Assembly (NCBI RefSeq): GCF_024170165.1
Contig: NZ_JALJXP010000015.1
Coordinates: 111,609-175,608 of the forward strand
Source of the DNA: Pseudomonas nitroreducens
GTDB taxonomy: Bacteria; Pseudomonadota; Gammaproteobacteria; Pseudomonadales; Pseudomonadaceae
Length of the DNA stretch: 64,000 nt
Reading direction: 5' to 3'
A program made the position numbers and the translations under genes. Numbering within the stretch: the first letter of the stretch is position 1; every line of letters begins with the position of its first letter. Shown piece by piece: positions 8,455-17,985 of the stretch. The notes under the pieces were generated by a model. That model was not told where the DNA came from. It was given only the letters and a program-made list of their open reading frames with translations, and ran no database searches.

Positions 8455-8646
8455 GGCAGCGCCGCCTACCCGGCCCTGGTCTACCCGAAAGGTCTCCGGT
8501 CGGTGACTGCCCGTCGCTACTGACAGAAACCAGCCAATAGCAGACCTGTGAAGATCTCGATCGCGCCCTGGCGTAATCACCACTCCCCACATTTCGTTTT
8601 TCTTGCCGATGCATCAAGGCCCACTTAAGATGCGATAACTTCTCAT

Positions 8647-9192
8647 ATGCAAGTCGTTATCACGCAAGGATTCGCGTTGCCCTCTCCGTCTGTCTCCAGC
8701 ACCCGGCACACCGAGCTCCAGACCCTGTATCTCGATCATCACGCCTGGTTGCTTGGCTGGTTGCGCAAGCGGCTGCGTCATGCGGATAACGCTGCCGATC
8801 TGGCCCACGATACATTTGTGCACATCCTCGGCAAGCCGCTACCACTGCAGGAGGTACGGCAACCTCGCGCCTGGCTGAGTGTCATCGCAAGAGGACTGCT
8901 GATTGACCGAGTGCGCCGCCAACGCATCGAGCAGGCCTATCTGGAGGCTATCGCCTGCTTGCCCGAGGCGGAGGTGCCTTCCCCGGAAACACAGCTGATC
9001 CTGCTGGAAACCCTCGCATGCATCGATGCCCTGCTCGATGGCTTGGCACCGAAGGTACGCAGCGCGTTCCTGCTGTCGCGGCTGGAGGGTCTGGGCTACA
9101 AGGAGATCGCCGAACGTCTGGGCGTGAGCCTGAGCTCGGTGGAGAAATACATGGCCACCGCTATCCGCCACTGCTTCCTGGCCCAGCGATGA
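8647..9192 (+). CDS. FecI-type ECF sigma factor
   Basis: The 181-residue protein shows sigma region 2 (LYLDHHAWLLGWLRKRL, then ADNAADLAHDTF with the DLAHD core-binding pattern). Region 4 ends in LGYKEIAERLGVSLSSVEKYM, a typical recognition helix. This is the FecI/PupI/FpvI class that transcribes a TonB-dependent receptor gene. Its stop overlaps the anti-sigma start (ATGA). The ATG at 8647 is used; an in-frame TTG at 8677 would remove ten residues and cannot be excluded. Confidence 0.9.
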   Translation: MQVVITQGFALPSPSVSSTRHTELQTLYLDHHAWLLGWLRKRLRHADNAADLAHDTFVHILGKPLPLQEVRQPRAWLSVIARGLLIDRVRRQRIEQAYLEAIACLPEAEVPSPETQLILLETLACIDALLDGLAPKVRSAFLLSRLEGLGYKEIAERLGVSLSSVEKYMATAIRHCFLAQR

Positions 9193-10163
9193 GCAGCAGA
9201 GAGTTGCCGGATGCGGTGCTCGACCAGGCCATCGGCTGGCTGGTGCGTCTGCAATCGGGCTATGCGGACGAACGAGCGCACGCCGACTGTCTGCTCTGGC
9301 GGCAGGCCGATCCCCTACACGAAACCGCCTGGCAAGCCTTGCAGTCCAGCGAATCGGCCTTCGGGCGCGTGGCCGAACTACCCGGCGGGGTCGCGCTGGA
9401 TATCCTGCAGCGTCTGCAAGGCAAGCGCCACAGCCGCCGCCAGGCCCTCAAGATGCTGGGTTTCGGCGTGGCAATCAGCGGCCTGGGTGGTTGGGGAATG
9501 CGCGAGCGCCCGCTGGCCACCTGGGGCGCAGACTACGTCACCGGCGTCGGCGAACATCAGCAGTTCTTTCTGGGCGACGGCACTCGTCTGCAACTCAATA
9601 CCTCCAGCGCAGTGGACGTGCTATTTACCGCACAGCGACGAACGATCACCTTGCTGCGTGGCGAGATCTTCATCGACTCGGGGAAGGACAGTGACGCACC
9701 GGCGGGGTACCGCAGCCTCTGGGTAGAGAGCCGTCATGCCCGATTGCAGGCTATCGGCACTGCCTTTTCCGTACGCGATGAAGCCAACGCGACTCGCCTG
9801 CGGGTCGAGGACGGGATCGTCGCCATCCATCGCGCAGAGGCGCAGCCGATCCGGGTGATGGCGGGCGAGGAATATCTGATCCTCGACTCCAGCACTCGCC
9901 AGGTCGAACACAGCCCCCTGAACGCCAGTGCCTGGACACGTGGCCAGCTTGTGGCGAAACGGATGCGAATGGCCGATCTGATCGAGGAAATCGGACGCTA
10001 CCGTCAGGGATGGCTCAGTTGCGACCCGTCCATTGCCGACCTGGAAGTCTCGGGCGTCTTCCAGCTCGACGACATCGACAACGTCCTCGACGCCCTGAGC
10101 GATTCAATGCCTCTGCGCGTCCAGCGCTTCACAGCGCTGTGGACTCGTGTGGTCGCTCGCTGA
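9189..10163 (+). CDS. FecR-type anti-sigma regulator
   Basis: The 324-residue protein has the N-terminal cytoplasmic helix bundle that contacts the sigma factor (LDQAIGWLVRLQSG, with two conserved Trp). A transmembrane segment near residues 90-105 is preceded by RRQALKML. The periplasmic FecR domain includes DGTRLQLNTSSAVDV, then LLRGEIF and a C-terminal secretin-like part. It passes the signal from the receptor's N-terminal domain to the sigma factor. It is coupled by overlap to the sigma gene and precedes the receptor. Confidence 0.9.
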   Translation: MSSRELPDAVLDQAIGWLVRLQSGYADERAHADCLLWRQADPLHETAWQALQSSESAFGRVAELPGGVALDILQRLQGKRHSRRQALKMLGFGVAISGLGGWGMRERPLATWGADYVTGVGEHQQFFLGDGTRLQLNTSSAVDVLFTAQRRTITLLRGEIFIDSGKDSDAPAGYRSLWVESRHARLQAIGTAFSVRDEANATRLRVEDGIVAIHRAEAQPIRVMAGEEYLILDSSTRQVEHSPLNASAWTRGQLVAKRMRMADLIEEIGRYRQGWLSCDPSIADLEVSGVFQLDDIDNVLDALSDSMPLRVQRFTALWTRVVAR

Positions 10164-10259
10164 ACTGAATGCAAAAACTTCTCGATAACGATTACGGGTT
10201 TTTCCGAGCCCTTCGGCAAACAGGAAAACACACTGTCATTGCCAAGGAGCGCGTTGTCC

Positions 10260-12764
10260 ATGTCATCTCTTTCCTCGCCGCCGCGAGCATTTCGCCGTGC
10301 CACCCTCGCCCTCACCCTTCGCAGCATTCTGCTGGGTAGCGCCACGGTCGGGTCACTGGCCAGCTACAACGTGCAAGCCGAGCAATCCTCCTCCCATCGC
10401 TATGATCTGCCTGCCAGCTCTCTGGAAGACTCGTTGAACGGCTTCGCCCAGGCTGCCGGCATCACGCTGCCATTCGACCCCGCGCTGACTCAGGGCAAGC
10501 GGGCTTCTGCCTTGCGGGGAGAATTCGAGGTTCAGGAGGGCCTGAACTACCTGCTGAAAGGCACGGGGCTGACTGCCGAAAGGAATGCCAGCGGGAACTG
10601 GAGCATCCGTCGTGCCCCTGCCACCGAAGCGGCACTGGAATTGAGCGATCTTACCGTGGTCGGCCAAGGACTCGGCGCGACCTCCGAGGGGACAGGCTCG
10701 TACACCACCGGCAGCTCCAATAGCGCCACTGGACTGAACCTCTCGCTACGCGAAACGCCGCAGACAGTCAGCGTAATCACCCGTCAGCGCATGGACGACC
10801 AGAACCTGCGCAGCCTCGGCCAGGTGCTGCAGCAGACGCCTGGCATCAATGTGCAGAGCCCCGGCAGCGAGCGCCTCTATGTGTTCTCCCGTGGCCTGGC
10901 GGTGGACAACTACCAGTACGACGGCATGCCGACGACTTCCTTCGCCTTTACCCAGGCGTTGCCACAGGCACTGTCGGACATGGCCATCTACGACAGGGTG
11001 GAAGTACTGCGCGGGGCGACCGGCCTGTTGTCGGGCAGTGGTGATCCGTCCGGTACGGTCAACCTGGTGCGCAAGAAACCCACCAGCAACTTTCAGGGAC
11101 ATGTCGAGGCTGGCATCGGCTCGTGGGATCTGTATCGGGGCGAGGTCGATGTCTCCGGCCCGCTCAACGCCGGCGCATCAGTGCGAGGTCGCGCGGTGGC
11201 GGCTTATCAGCAGGGCAACAGCTTCACCGACTATTTGCAGCAGGAGAAGACCATCGGTTACGGCGTGCTCGAAGCCGATCTGGACGAAGACACCCTGCTG
11301 ACTGTCGGCCTTGACTACCTGCGCAGCGACCCACGTGGTTTCTCCACCACCGGCCTGCCCGTGGTGGACAGCCAGGGCAACCAGTTCAAGGCATCCCGCC
11401 ATGCGAACCCTGCCAGTCGCGACAGCACCAACCTGCAGGAGTCGGTCAATGCCTTCGCCTCGCTGGAGCGCAAGTTGGCCTACGACTGGAAGCTGAAGGT
11501 TTCAGCCAACTACCTGTACGGCACCCGCGATTACGACTCGATCATTGTCGGTACCACCACCGGTTTCGTAAACGCCCAGACCGGCAACGGCCTGACCTAC
11601 ACCGCGACCAAGGGCGACAACACCCAGGAGCAGAAAGGGCTGGATGTGATGGCCAGCGGTCCCTTCCAATGGCTGGGTCGCGAACACGAACTGGTCTTCG
11701 GCTTCAACCTCCAGGACTACGAGAACCGCCGTAACGGCTTCGGCAATCTGTTGCCCAATGGCACCAGCAACAACGGAGTCAGTGGCAAGCCGGTCAACAT
11801 CTACACCTGGGACAACTACGCACCGACCGCCAGCTACAACTTCAACCGTGAGGATGACAATATCGACCAGTGGCAGACCGGCGTGTACCTGGCGACGCGG
11901 CTCAAGCCCACCGACGATCTTTCGGTGATCCTCGGTTCTCGGGTTTCCGATTACCGTTACGATGCAGAGTTGGTCTACCACGTTGCCAGTCTGGTGCCGT
12001 ACGGCACCGACGATCAGGTGCGCGTCCACGGCGAAGTCACGCCCTACGCCGGCATCGTTTACGACCTAAACGACAACCACTCGGTGTATGCCAGCTACAC
12101 CAGCATCTTCAAGCCGCAGCCCTACCGCGACCGCTCCGGCAAGCTGCTCGACCCGCGTCAGGGCGACAACTACGAGATCGGCCTGAAAAGCGAGTTCTAC
12201 GACGGCCGCCTGAATACCTCGGCGGCACTGTTCGAGGTCAAGCTGGACAACGACGCCATCGCCGACGGTACCGTAGAAGGCAATGACCTCATTACCGCCT
12301 ACCGCGCCTCGAAAACCACCACCAAGGGCATCGACCTGGAAGCCAGCGGAGAGCTGCTGCCGGACTGGAATCTGGCAGCCAGCTATAGCCATAGCGTGGT
12401 CAAGGACGCCGATCACGAGCGCGTAAAAACCACCATTCCCACTGATCTGGTGAAGGTTTTCACCACCTACCGCCTGCCCGGCGAACTGGAAAGACTGACC
12501 ATCGGTGGCGGGGTCAACTGGCAGAGCGGTATCCACATGACCGTAGACTCCTGGCGCCTGCCAGGGCCGGCGAAGGTCAAACAGAGTGACTACGCCACCG
12601 TCAACCTGATGGGCCGTTATGACATCACCCGCCAATGGTCGGCCACTGCGACAGTCAACAACCTGTTCGACAAGAAGTACATCAGTTCACTCGACGAGAA
12701 CTTCTACAGCGGATCCTGGGGCGATCCACGCAACTTCATGCTGAGTACGCGTTACGAGTTTTAA
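10260..12764 (+). CDS. TonB-dependent siderophore receptor with signalling domain
   Basis: The 834-residue product has a long signal peptide ending near SYNVQA. A secretin/TonB short N-terminal (STN) signalling domain covers about residues 50-120 (LPASSLEDSLNGFAQAAG). The plug domain follows (LSLRETPQTVSVITRQRMDD, then VEVLRGATGLLSG), and the barrel ends in FMLSTRYEF. The STN domain shows that it works with the upstream FecI/FecR pair for ligand-induced expression. The architecture is of the ferri-siderophore class (FpvA/FoxA/FhuE); the exact siderophore is not predictable. ATG at 10260 follows AAGGAG by about ten bases. Confidence 0.92.
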   Translation: MSSLSSPPRAFRRATLALTLRSILLGSATVGSLASYNVQAEQSSSHRYDLPASSLEDSLNGFAQAAGITLPFDPALTQGKRASALRGEFEVQEGLNYLLKGTGLTAERNASGNWSIRRAPATEAALELSDLTVVGQGLGATSEGTGSYTTGSSNSATGLNLSLRETPQTVSVITRQRMDDQNLRSLGQVLQQTPGINVQSPGSERLYVFSRGLAVDNYQYDGMPTTSFAFTQALPQALSDMAIYDRVEVLRGATGLLSGSGDPSGTVNLVRKKPTSNFQGHVEAGIGSWDLYRGEVDVSGPLNAGASVRGRAVAAYQQGNSFTDYLQQEKTIGYGVLEADLDEDTLLTVGLDYLRSDPRGFSTTGLPVVDSQGNQFKASRHANPASRDSTNLQESVNAFASLERKLAYDWKLKVSANYLYGTRDYDSIIVGTTTGFVNAQTGNGLTYTATKGDNTQEQKGLDVMASGPFQWLGREHELVFGFNLQDYENRRNGFGNLLPNGTSNNGVSGKPVNIYTWDNYAPTASYNFNREDDNIDQWQTGVYLATRLKPTDDLSVILGSRVSDYRYDAELVYHVASLVPYGTDDQVRVHGEVTPYAGIVYDLNDNHSVYASYTSIFKPQPYRDRSGKLLDPRQGDNYEIGLKSEFYDGRLNTSAALFEVKLDNDAIADGTVEGNDLITAYRASKTTTKGIDLEASGELLPDWNLAASYSHSVVKDADHERVKTTIPTDLVKVFTTYRLPGELERLTIGGGVNWQSGIHMTVDSWRLPGPAKVKQSDYATVNLMGRYDITRQWSATATVNNLFDKKYISSLDENFYSGSWGDPRNFMLSTRYEF

Positions 12765-12816
12765 CCACTTGAGCGCCTGAAAAACTCGCTGGCTGAAACT
12801 TCCCACTCAGCGTCGA

Positions 12817-12843
12817 AAGATGCCCCACCCAGTGGAGCATCTT
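12817..12843 (+). terminator. Probable terminator after the TonB receptor
   Basis: AAGATGC and GCATCTT arms enclose a second stem CCAC/GTGG, making one long hairpin with a C-A mismatch. It begins 53 bp after the receptor stop. No long T-tract follows, so it may be only a partial terminator. Confidence 0.5.
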
Positions 12844-12953
12844 GCTCGGATGCCTCGAGCGCGGTGTGGAGCCAGCGTCCGCTATGGGTCGGTAGCGGCC
12901 TCGCGTGAGATTCTGCGAATCAGCCAGTAACAGACGCCGAGGGAGGACCACAA

Positions 12954-12976
12954 CACCGGGCCTCGCCGGCCCGGTG
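12954..12976 (-). terminator. Hairpin at the end of the PimC/PimD-like operon
   Basis: CACCGGGCC-TCGCC-GGCCCGGTG is a perfect nine-base-pair stem located 18 bp beyond the stop of the leftward acyl-CoA dehydrogenase gene. There is no clear T-run. Confidence 0.5.
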
Positions 12977-12993
12977 AACGGTTTGACAGCTGC

Positions 12994-14136
12994 TCAGGCC
13001 GACGTCATCAAGTCGCTGAAGACCTGCAGGTGATGGTCATCGTCGCCCAGCTGACGGGCGACCATCAGCAAGTGCTTGGCATGATGCGAGAGCTGGTATT
13101 CCCAGGTCAGGCCGATGCCGCCATGCAGCTGCACGCTCTCGTCAGCGATCAGGCGAGCCACGCGACTGACGATGTACTTGGCCGCCGCCAGGGCGCGGCT
13201 GCGCTCGATGCTATCGGGTTCATCGGCCAGGCAAGCGGCGAGCAGCGCCATGGAGCCGGCCTGGTCCAGTTCGATACGCAGGTCGACCATGCGGTGCTGC
13301 AGGGCCTGGAACTTGCCGATCACGCTGCCGAACTGCTGGCGCGTCTTCAGATAGTCGAGGGTCAGCGCGCAGGCCGCTTCCATGCTGCCGACCGCCTCGG
13401 CGCACTGCGCGGCGATTGCCCGTCCCTGCTGGTAACGCAGCGGGGCCAGAGCGCCGCCTTCCGTGCCCAGCAGGGCGGCGCTGGGCACGAACACCTGGTC
13501 CAGGTACAGGTCACAGGCCATGCGCCCGTCCAGCGTCGGGTAGTCCCGGCGACGCACGCCGGGGCTGTCGGGGTCGACCAGGAACAGGCTGATCCCCGCC
13601 TCGTCCAGCGGCTCGCCCTCGGTGCGTGCCGATACCAGAATCAGCCCGGCACTCTGTCCACCGAAGACCACACTCTTGCGTCCGTCCAGCAGCCAGCCGC
13701 CGGACGTGAGGCTGGCGGTGCTGTGGACATCGTGCAGCAGGTAATGGCTTTGCGGCTCATCGACGGCCAGCGCCAGTTGCAACTCGCCGCTGGCGACTCG
13801 CGGCAGCAATTCGGCGCCCTGTGCCGGGTTGGCCAGTTGCGCCAGCAGGCCGCCGGCGTACACCACAGAGTACAGGTAGGGCTCCAGGCACAGGCCACGG
13901 CCCAGCTCGGCGCAGACCAGGCCCACTTCCACGCCCTGTCCGGCAAATCCGCCATGGGCTTCGGCAAACGGTACGGCGCACAGCCCCAGCTCACCCAGTT
14001 GCGCCCAGAAGGCCCGGCTGAAGCCGTCCGGTTCGCGCCGGTTGGCCTCGCGCTGCTCGAAGCCGTAGTGGTCGCGCACCAGGCGCGCCGCGGTGTCCTG
14101 CAGCATCTGCTGCTCTTCGCTCAATTTGAAGTCCAT
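12994..14136 (-). CDS. Acyl-CoA dehydrogenase, PimD-like (small) subunit
   Basis: The 380-residue protein starts MDFKLSEEQQMLQDTAARLV and has the QLHGGIGLTWEY segment of the C-terminal domain. The usual flavin-side end (YEGT or YGGT plus SEI/NEI) is absent, replaced by LGDDDHHLQVF. This matches the smaller member of paired acyl-CoA dehydrogenases such as PimD and the steroid side-chain heterotetramers. It lies 12 bp after the larger partner. The pair probably forms an alpha2-beta2 enzyme that introduces the 2,3 double bond into bulky, branched or dicarboxylic acyl-CoAs. Confidence 0.85.
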   Translation of the reverse strand: MDFKLSEEQQMLQDTAARLVRDHYGFEQREANRREPDGFSRAFWAQLGELGLCAVPFAEAHGGFAGQGVEVGLVCAELGRGLCLEPYLYSVVYAGGLLAQLANPAQGAELLPRVASGELQLALAVDEPQSHYLLHDVHSTASLTSGGWLLDGRKSVVFGGQSAGLILVSARTEGEPLDEAGISLFLVDPDSPGVRRRDYPTLDGRMACDLYLDQVFVPSAALLGTEGGALAPLRYQQGRAIAAQCAEAVGSMEAACALTLDYLKTRQQFGSVIGKFQALQHRMVDLRIELDQAGSMALLAACLADEPDSIERSRALAAAKYIVSRVARLIADESVQLHGGIGLTWEYQLSHHAKHLLMVARQLGDDDHHLQVFSDLMTSA

Positions 14137-14148
14137 GCTGCGGGCTCC

Positions 14149-15348
<1,200 letters not shown>

Positions 15349-15364
15349 CAGTGAACTCCTGGTA

Positions 15365-15391
15365 CCGGGCCGCCGACTGCGGGCGGCCCCG
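15365..15391 (-). terminator. Hairpin between alcohol dehydrogenase and PimC-like genes
   Basis: GGGCCGCC (15367-15374) and GGCGGCCC (15382-15389) pair around a seven-base loop. No T-tract follows, so it may attenuate or stabilise the transcript rather than end it. Confidence 0.4.
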
Positions 15392-15397
15392 GGCAAG

Positions 15398-16483
15398 TCA
15401 TTGGTCGAAGACGATCACCGAGCGAGCCAGCTCGCCGCGACGCAGTTCATCGAAGGCCTGGTTGATCTGGTCCAGGCGGATGCGCTGGGAAATCATCTCG
15501 TCGAGCTTGAGCCGGCCGGCCATGTAGAAATCCACCAGCGCGGGCATGTCCACCGGGAAGCGGTTGGACCCCATCAACGAGCCCTGCAGGCGACGTTCGT
15601 GGAGCAGCTGGTAGGGGTCGACCTCGATCTTCAGCCCCGGTTTGATCATGCCGATGATGGTGGCGGTGCCCCCGCGCGCCAGCATGCCGAAGGCCTGCTC
15701 GGCAGTCTGCTTGAGGCCGATGCACTCGAAGGCGTGATGCACGCCGCCACGGGTCAGTTCCAGCACCTGCTTCACCGCGTCGCCGCCCTTGCCGTTGACC
15801 ACATCGGTGGCACCGAACTGGCGGGCCAGTTCCAGCTTGGAGTCGAGCATGTCGATGGCGATGATCCGCCCGGCCCCGGCCAGTGCCGCGCCATTGATCG
15901 CCGCCAGGCCGATACCGCCACAACCGATCACCGCGACCGTTTCGCCAGGACGGACCTTGGCCGTGTTGAACACCGCACCGGTACCGGTGGTAACGGCACA
16001 GCCGAGCAATGCGGCGCGGTCCAGCGGCATGTCGCGGCGGATCGCCACGCAGGCGTTCTCGTGCACCAGCATCTGCTCGGCGAAGGCCGAGAGGTTGACG
16101 AACTGCGGCATGGGCTTCTGCGCATAGCTCAGGCGCGGTTCTTCGTCCTTGTCACGCTTGGTCTCCGGCGACACGCAGCGCGACAGGTGGCCCGTCACAC
16201 AGTGTTCGCAGTGGCCGCAGAACACCGTCAGGCAGGTCACCACGTGATCGCCGGGTTTGACCGTGCGCACCTCGGAGCCGACCTGCTCGACGATGCCGGC
16301 GGCCTCGTGGCCGAGCACCATGGGGCCAGGATAGGGATAGGAGCCGTCGATCACGTGCAGATCCGAATGGCAGACGCCCACGGCGACGGTACGGATCAGG
16401 ACTTCGCGCGGACCGGGCTTGCTGATGCCGACGTCTTCGATGCTCAGCGGCGCGCCGACCTGGTGGAATACAGCTGCTTTCAT
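15398..16483 (-). CDS. Zinc-dependent alcohol dehydrogenase (MDR, class III-like)
   Basis: The 361-residue enzyme has catalytic zinc ligands Cys38 and His59 (GHE) and a third cysteine in LLGCAVTTG near residue 163. The structural zinc cysteines are Cys89, Cys92, Cys95 and Cys103. A GCGGIGLAA nucleotide loop follows. It belongs to the medium-chain class III/NAD-dependent alcohol dehydrogenases and should oxidise a primary alcohol to the aldehyde. It sits directly after the aldehyde dehydrogenase in the same operon, giving an alcohol-to-acid pair feeding the CoA ligases. Confidence 0.88.
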   Translation of the reverse strand: MKAAVFHQVGAPLSIEDVGISKPGPREVLIRTVAVGVCHSDLHVIDGSYPYPGPMVLGHEAAGIVEQVGSEVRTVKPGDHVVTCLTVFCGHCEHCVTGHLSRCVSPETKRDKDEEPRLSYAQKPMPQFVNLSAFAEQMLVHENACVAIRRDMPLDRAALLGCAVTTGTGAVFNTAKVRPGETVAVIGCGGIGLAAINGAALAGAGRIIAIDMLDSKLELARQFGATDVVNGKGGDAVKQVLELTRGGVHHAFECIGLKQTAEQAFGMLARGGTATIIGMIKPGLKIEVDPYQLLHERRLQGSLMGSNRFPVDMPALVDFYMAGRLKLDEMISQRIRLDQINQAFDELRRGELARSVIVFDQ

Positions 16484-16536
16484 GGTGTGCCTTCTCGACG
16501 GTAGGGGAATTCGACAGTGACGGGAGCCGGCGAGGA

Positions 16537-17874
16537 TCAGCCGGCGCGGTAGAGGGCCCTGGCGTGGCTGAAGGTGCGGAAGCCATCGATGCCGTGGTAG
16601 GCGCCCATGCCGCTGTGGCCGACGCCACCGAAGGGCAGGCTTTCCAGCCCGGCGTGGTGCATCACTTCGTTGAGCGTCACGCCGCCGGAACAGGTGCGTT
16701 CGAGCACTGCACGCTCCTCGCCGGCATCGCTGCCGAACCAGTACAGGCCGAGGGGGCGCGGGTGGGCGTTGACGTAAGCGATAGCCTCGTCGAAGTGGCG
16801 ATACGGCTTGATCGGCAGGAGCGGCCCGAAGATCTCGTCCTGCATGACCTGCAGGCCTTCGCCGGGGTCACGCAGCAGGGTCGGCGCAAGCTTGCGACGC
16901 GCGGGATCGAGTGTTTCACCGGCCGGGTTGAGTTCGACCAGTTCGACGCCCGCAGCCTGCGCCTCGTCGAGGTAGCCGCGCAGGCGCTGGTAATGGCGGG
17001 CGTTGATGACGGCGGTGTACTCGGGGTTGTCCGCCAGCGTCGGGAAGACCTTGGCGACGACAGCGCGGGCGATCTCGACGAAGGCGTCCAGCGACTCCTC
17101 GGGGACCAATACGTAGTCCGGCGCCACGCACAACTGGCCAGCATTCATCAGCTTGCCGAGCATGATCTTGCTGGCCGCACTCTTCAGGTCGGCCGAGCGG
17201 GACACGATCGCCGGCGACTTGCCGCCCAGCTCCAGGGTCACCGGCACCAGGTTCTCGGCGGCCGCGCGCAGCACATGCCGGCCAATGCTGCCGGCGCCGG
17301 TGAACAGCAGGTGGTCGAAGGGCTGGCGGCAGAAAGCCTGGCCGACTTCCGCCGGGCCGGTGACCACCGCCACCTCGTCCTCGGCATAGACCTCACGGAT
17401 CATCCGGGCGATCAGTGCCGAGGTCTGCGGGTTGAACTCCGAAGGTTTGATCATGACCCGGTTGCCCGCTGCCAGCGCACCGGCCAAGCCCTTGAAGACC
17501 ATATTGGCCGGTACGTTCCAGGCAGTGACGATGCCCACCACGCCCAGCGGCTGGTACTGCACCCAGGCCTCGCCGCGCGGCGCCTGGCGGCGCTCCGGCT
17601 GCATCCATTGATGCAACTCGTCACGGGTCTGCCGCAGGGTGGCCAGCGGCGACAGCACGTCGCTATGGCGCGAGAAGGTCGGGCTGCGCTGGCCGAAGTC
17701 CGCGTCGAGCGCTTCGATCAGCGCCGCTTCATGACGGACCAGCAGGTCGATGGCGCGGTCGATCAACTCGATGCGCTGCTCGGCGCTCCACGGCTCGCCC
17801 GCGCGGCTGGCGGCGTGCTGGCGCTGCAGGATCGCACGGATCGCGGCGTCATCCGGGTGGGCGGTGGCGGTCAT
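16537..17874 (-). CDS. Aldehyde dehydrogenase, coniferyl-aldehyde type
   Basis: The 445-residue protein has the catalytic Glu215 in LELGGKSP and the nucleophile Cys249 in NAGQLCVAPDY, and lacks the oligomerisation tail of longer family members. These are marks of class 3/coniferyl aldehyde dehydrogenases. It oxidises an aldehyde to the acid with NAD(P). It is the first gene of the leftward operon to the PimC/PimD-like pair. A CCACCC-type palindrome lies 88 bp upstream of its ATG. Confidence 0.88.
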   Translation of the reverse strand: MTATAHPDDAAIRAILQRQHAASRAGEPWSAEQRIELIDRAIDLLVRHEAALIEALDADFGQRSPTFSRHSDVLSPLATLRQTRDELHQWMQPERRQAPRGEAWVQYQPLGVVGIVTAWNVPANMVFKGLAGALAAGNRVMIKPSEFNPQTSALIARMIREVYAEDEVAVVTGPAEVGQAFCRQPFDHLLFTGAGSIGRHVLRAAAENLVPVTLELGGKSPAIVSRSADLKSAASKIMLGKLMNAGQLCVAPDYVLVPEESLDAFVEIARAVVAKVFPTLADNPEYTAVINARHYQRLRGYLDEAQAAGVELVELNPAGETLDPARRKLAPTLLRDPGEGLQVMQDEIFGPLLPIKPYRHFDEAIAYVNAHPRPLGLYWFGSDAGEERAVLERTCSGGVTLNEVMHHAGLESLPFGGVGHSGMGAYHGIDGFRTFSHARALYRAG

Positions 17875-17961
17875 GGCAGAGGCTCCTCAGCTGGGCAATC
17901 GGGCCGGCGGACAGCGCCGGCGAGTCGCTGCAATGGTTGGGGCTATGCCCGCCCCAGGGCG

Positions 17962-17978
17962 CCACCCGGATCAGGTGG
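17962..17978. promoter_or_regulatory. CCACCC-N5-GGGTGG palindrome, copy 1
   Basis: CCACCCGGATCAGGTGG lies between the end of the first MalT-type regulator gene and the aldehyde dehydrogenase start, 88 bp upstream of the latter. It shares five-base arms and seven-base spacing with four other copies in this window. It is a candidate operator of the LuxR-type regulators; a terminator role for the regulator gene is the alternative. Confidence 0.6.
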
Positions 17979-17985
17979 TTCGGCC

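Noticed and set aside
8620..8670. A Fur box upstream of the sigma-factor gene
   Set aside because: GATAAC and GTTATC occur near 8633-8662, but no 19-bp Fur consensus could be aligned with enough matches.
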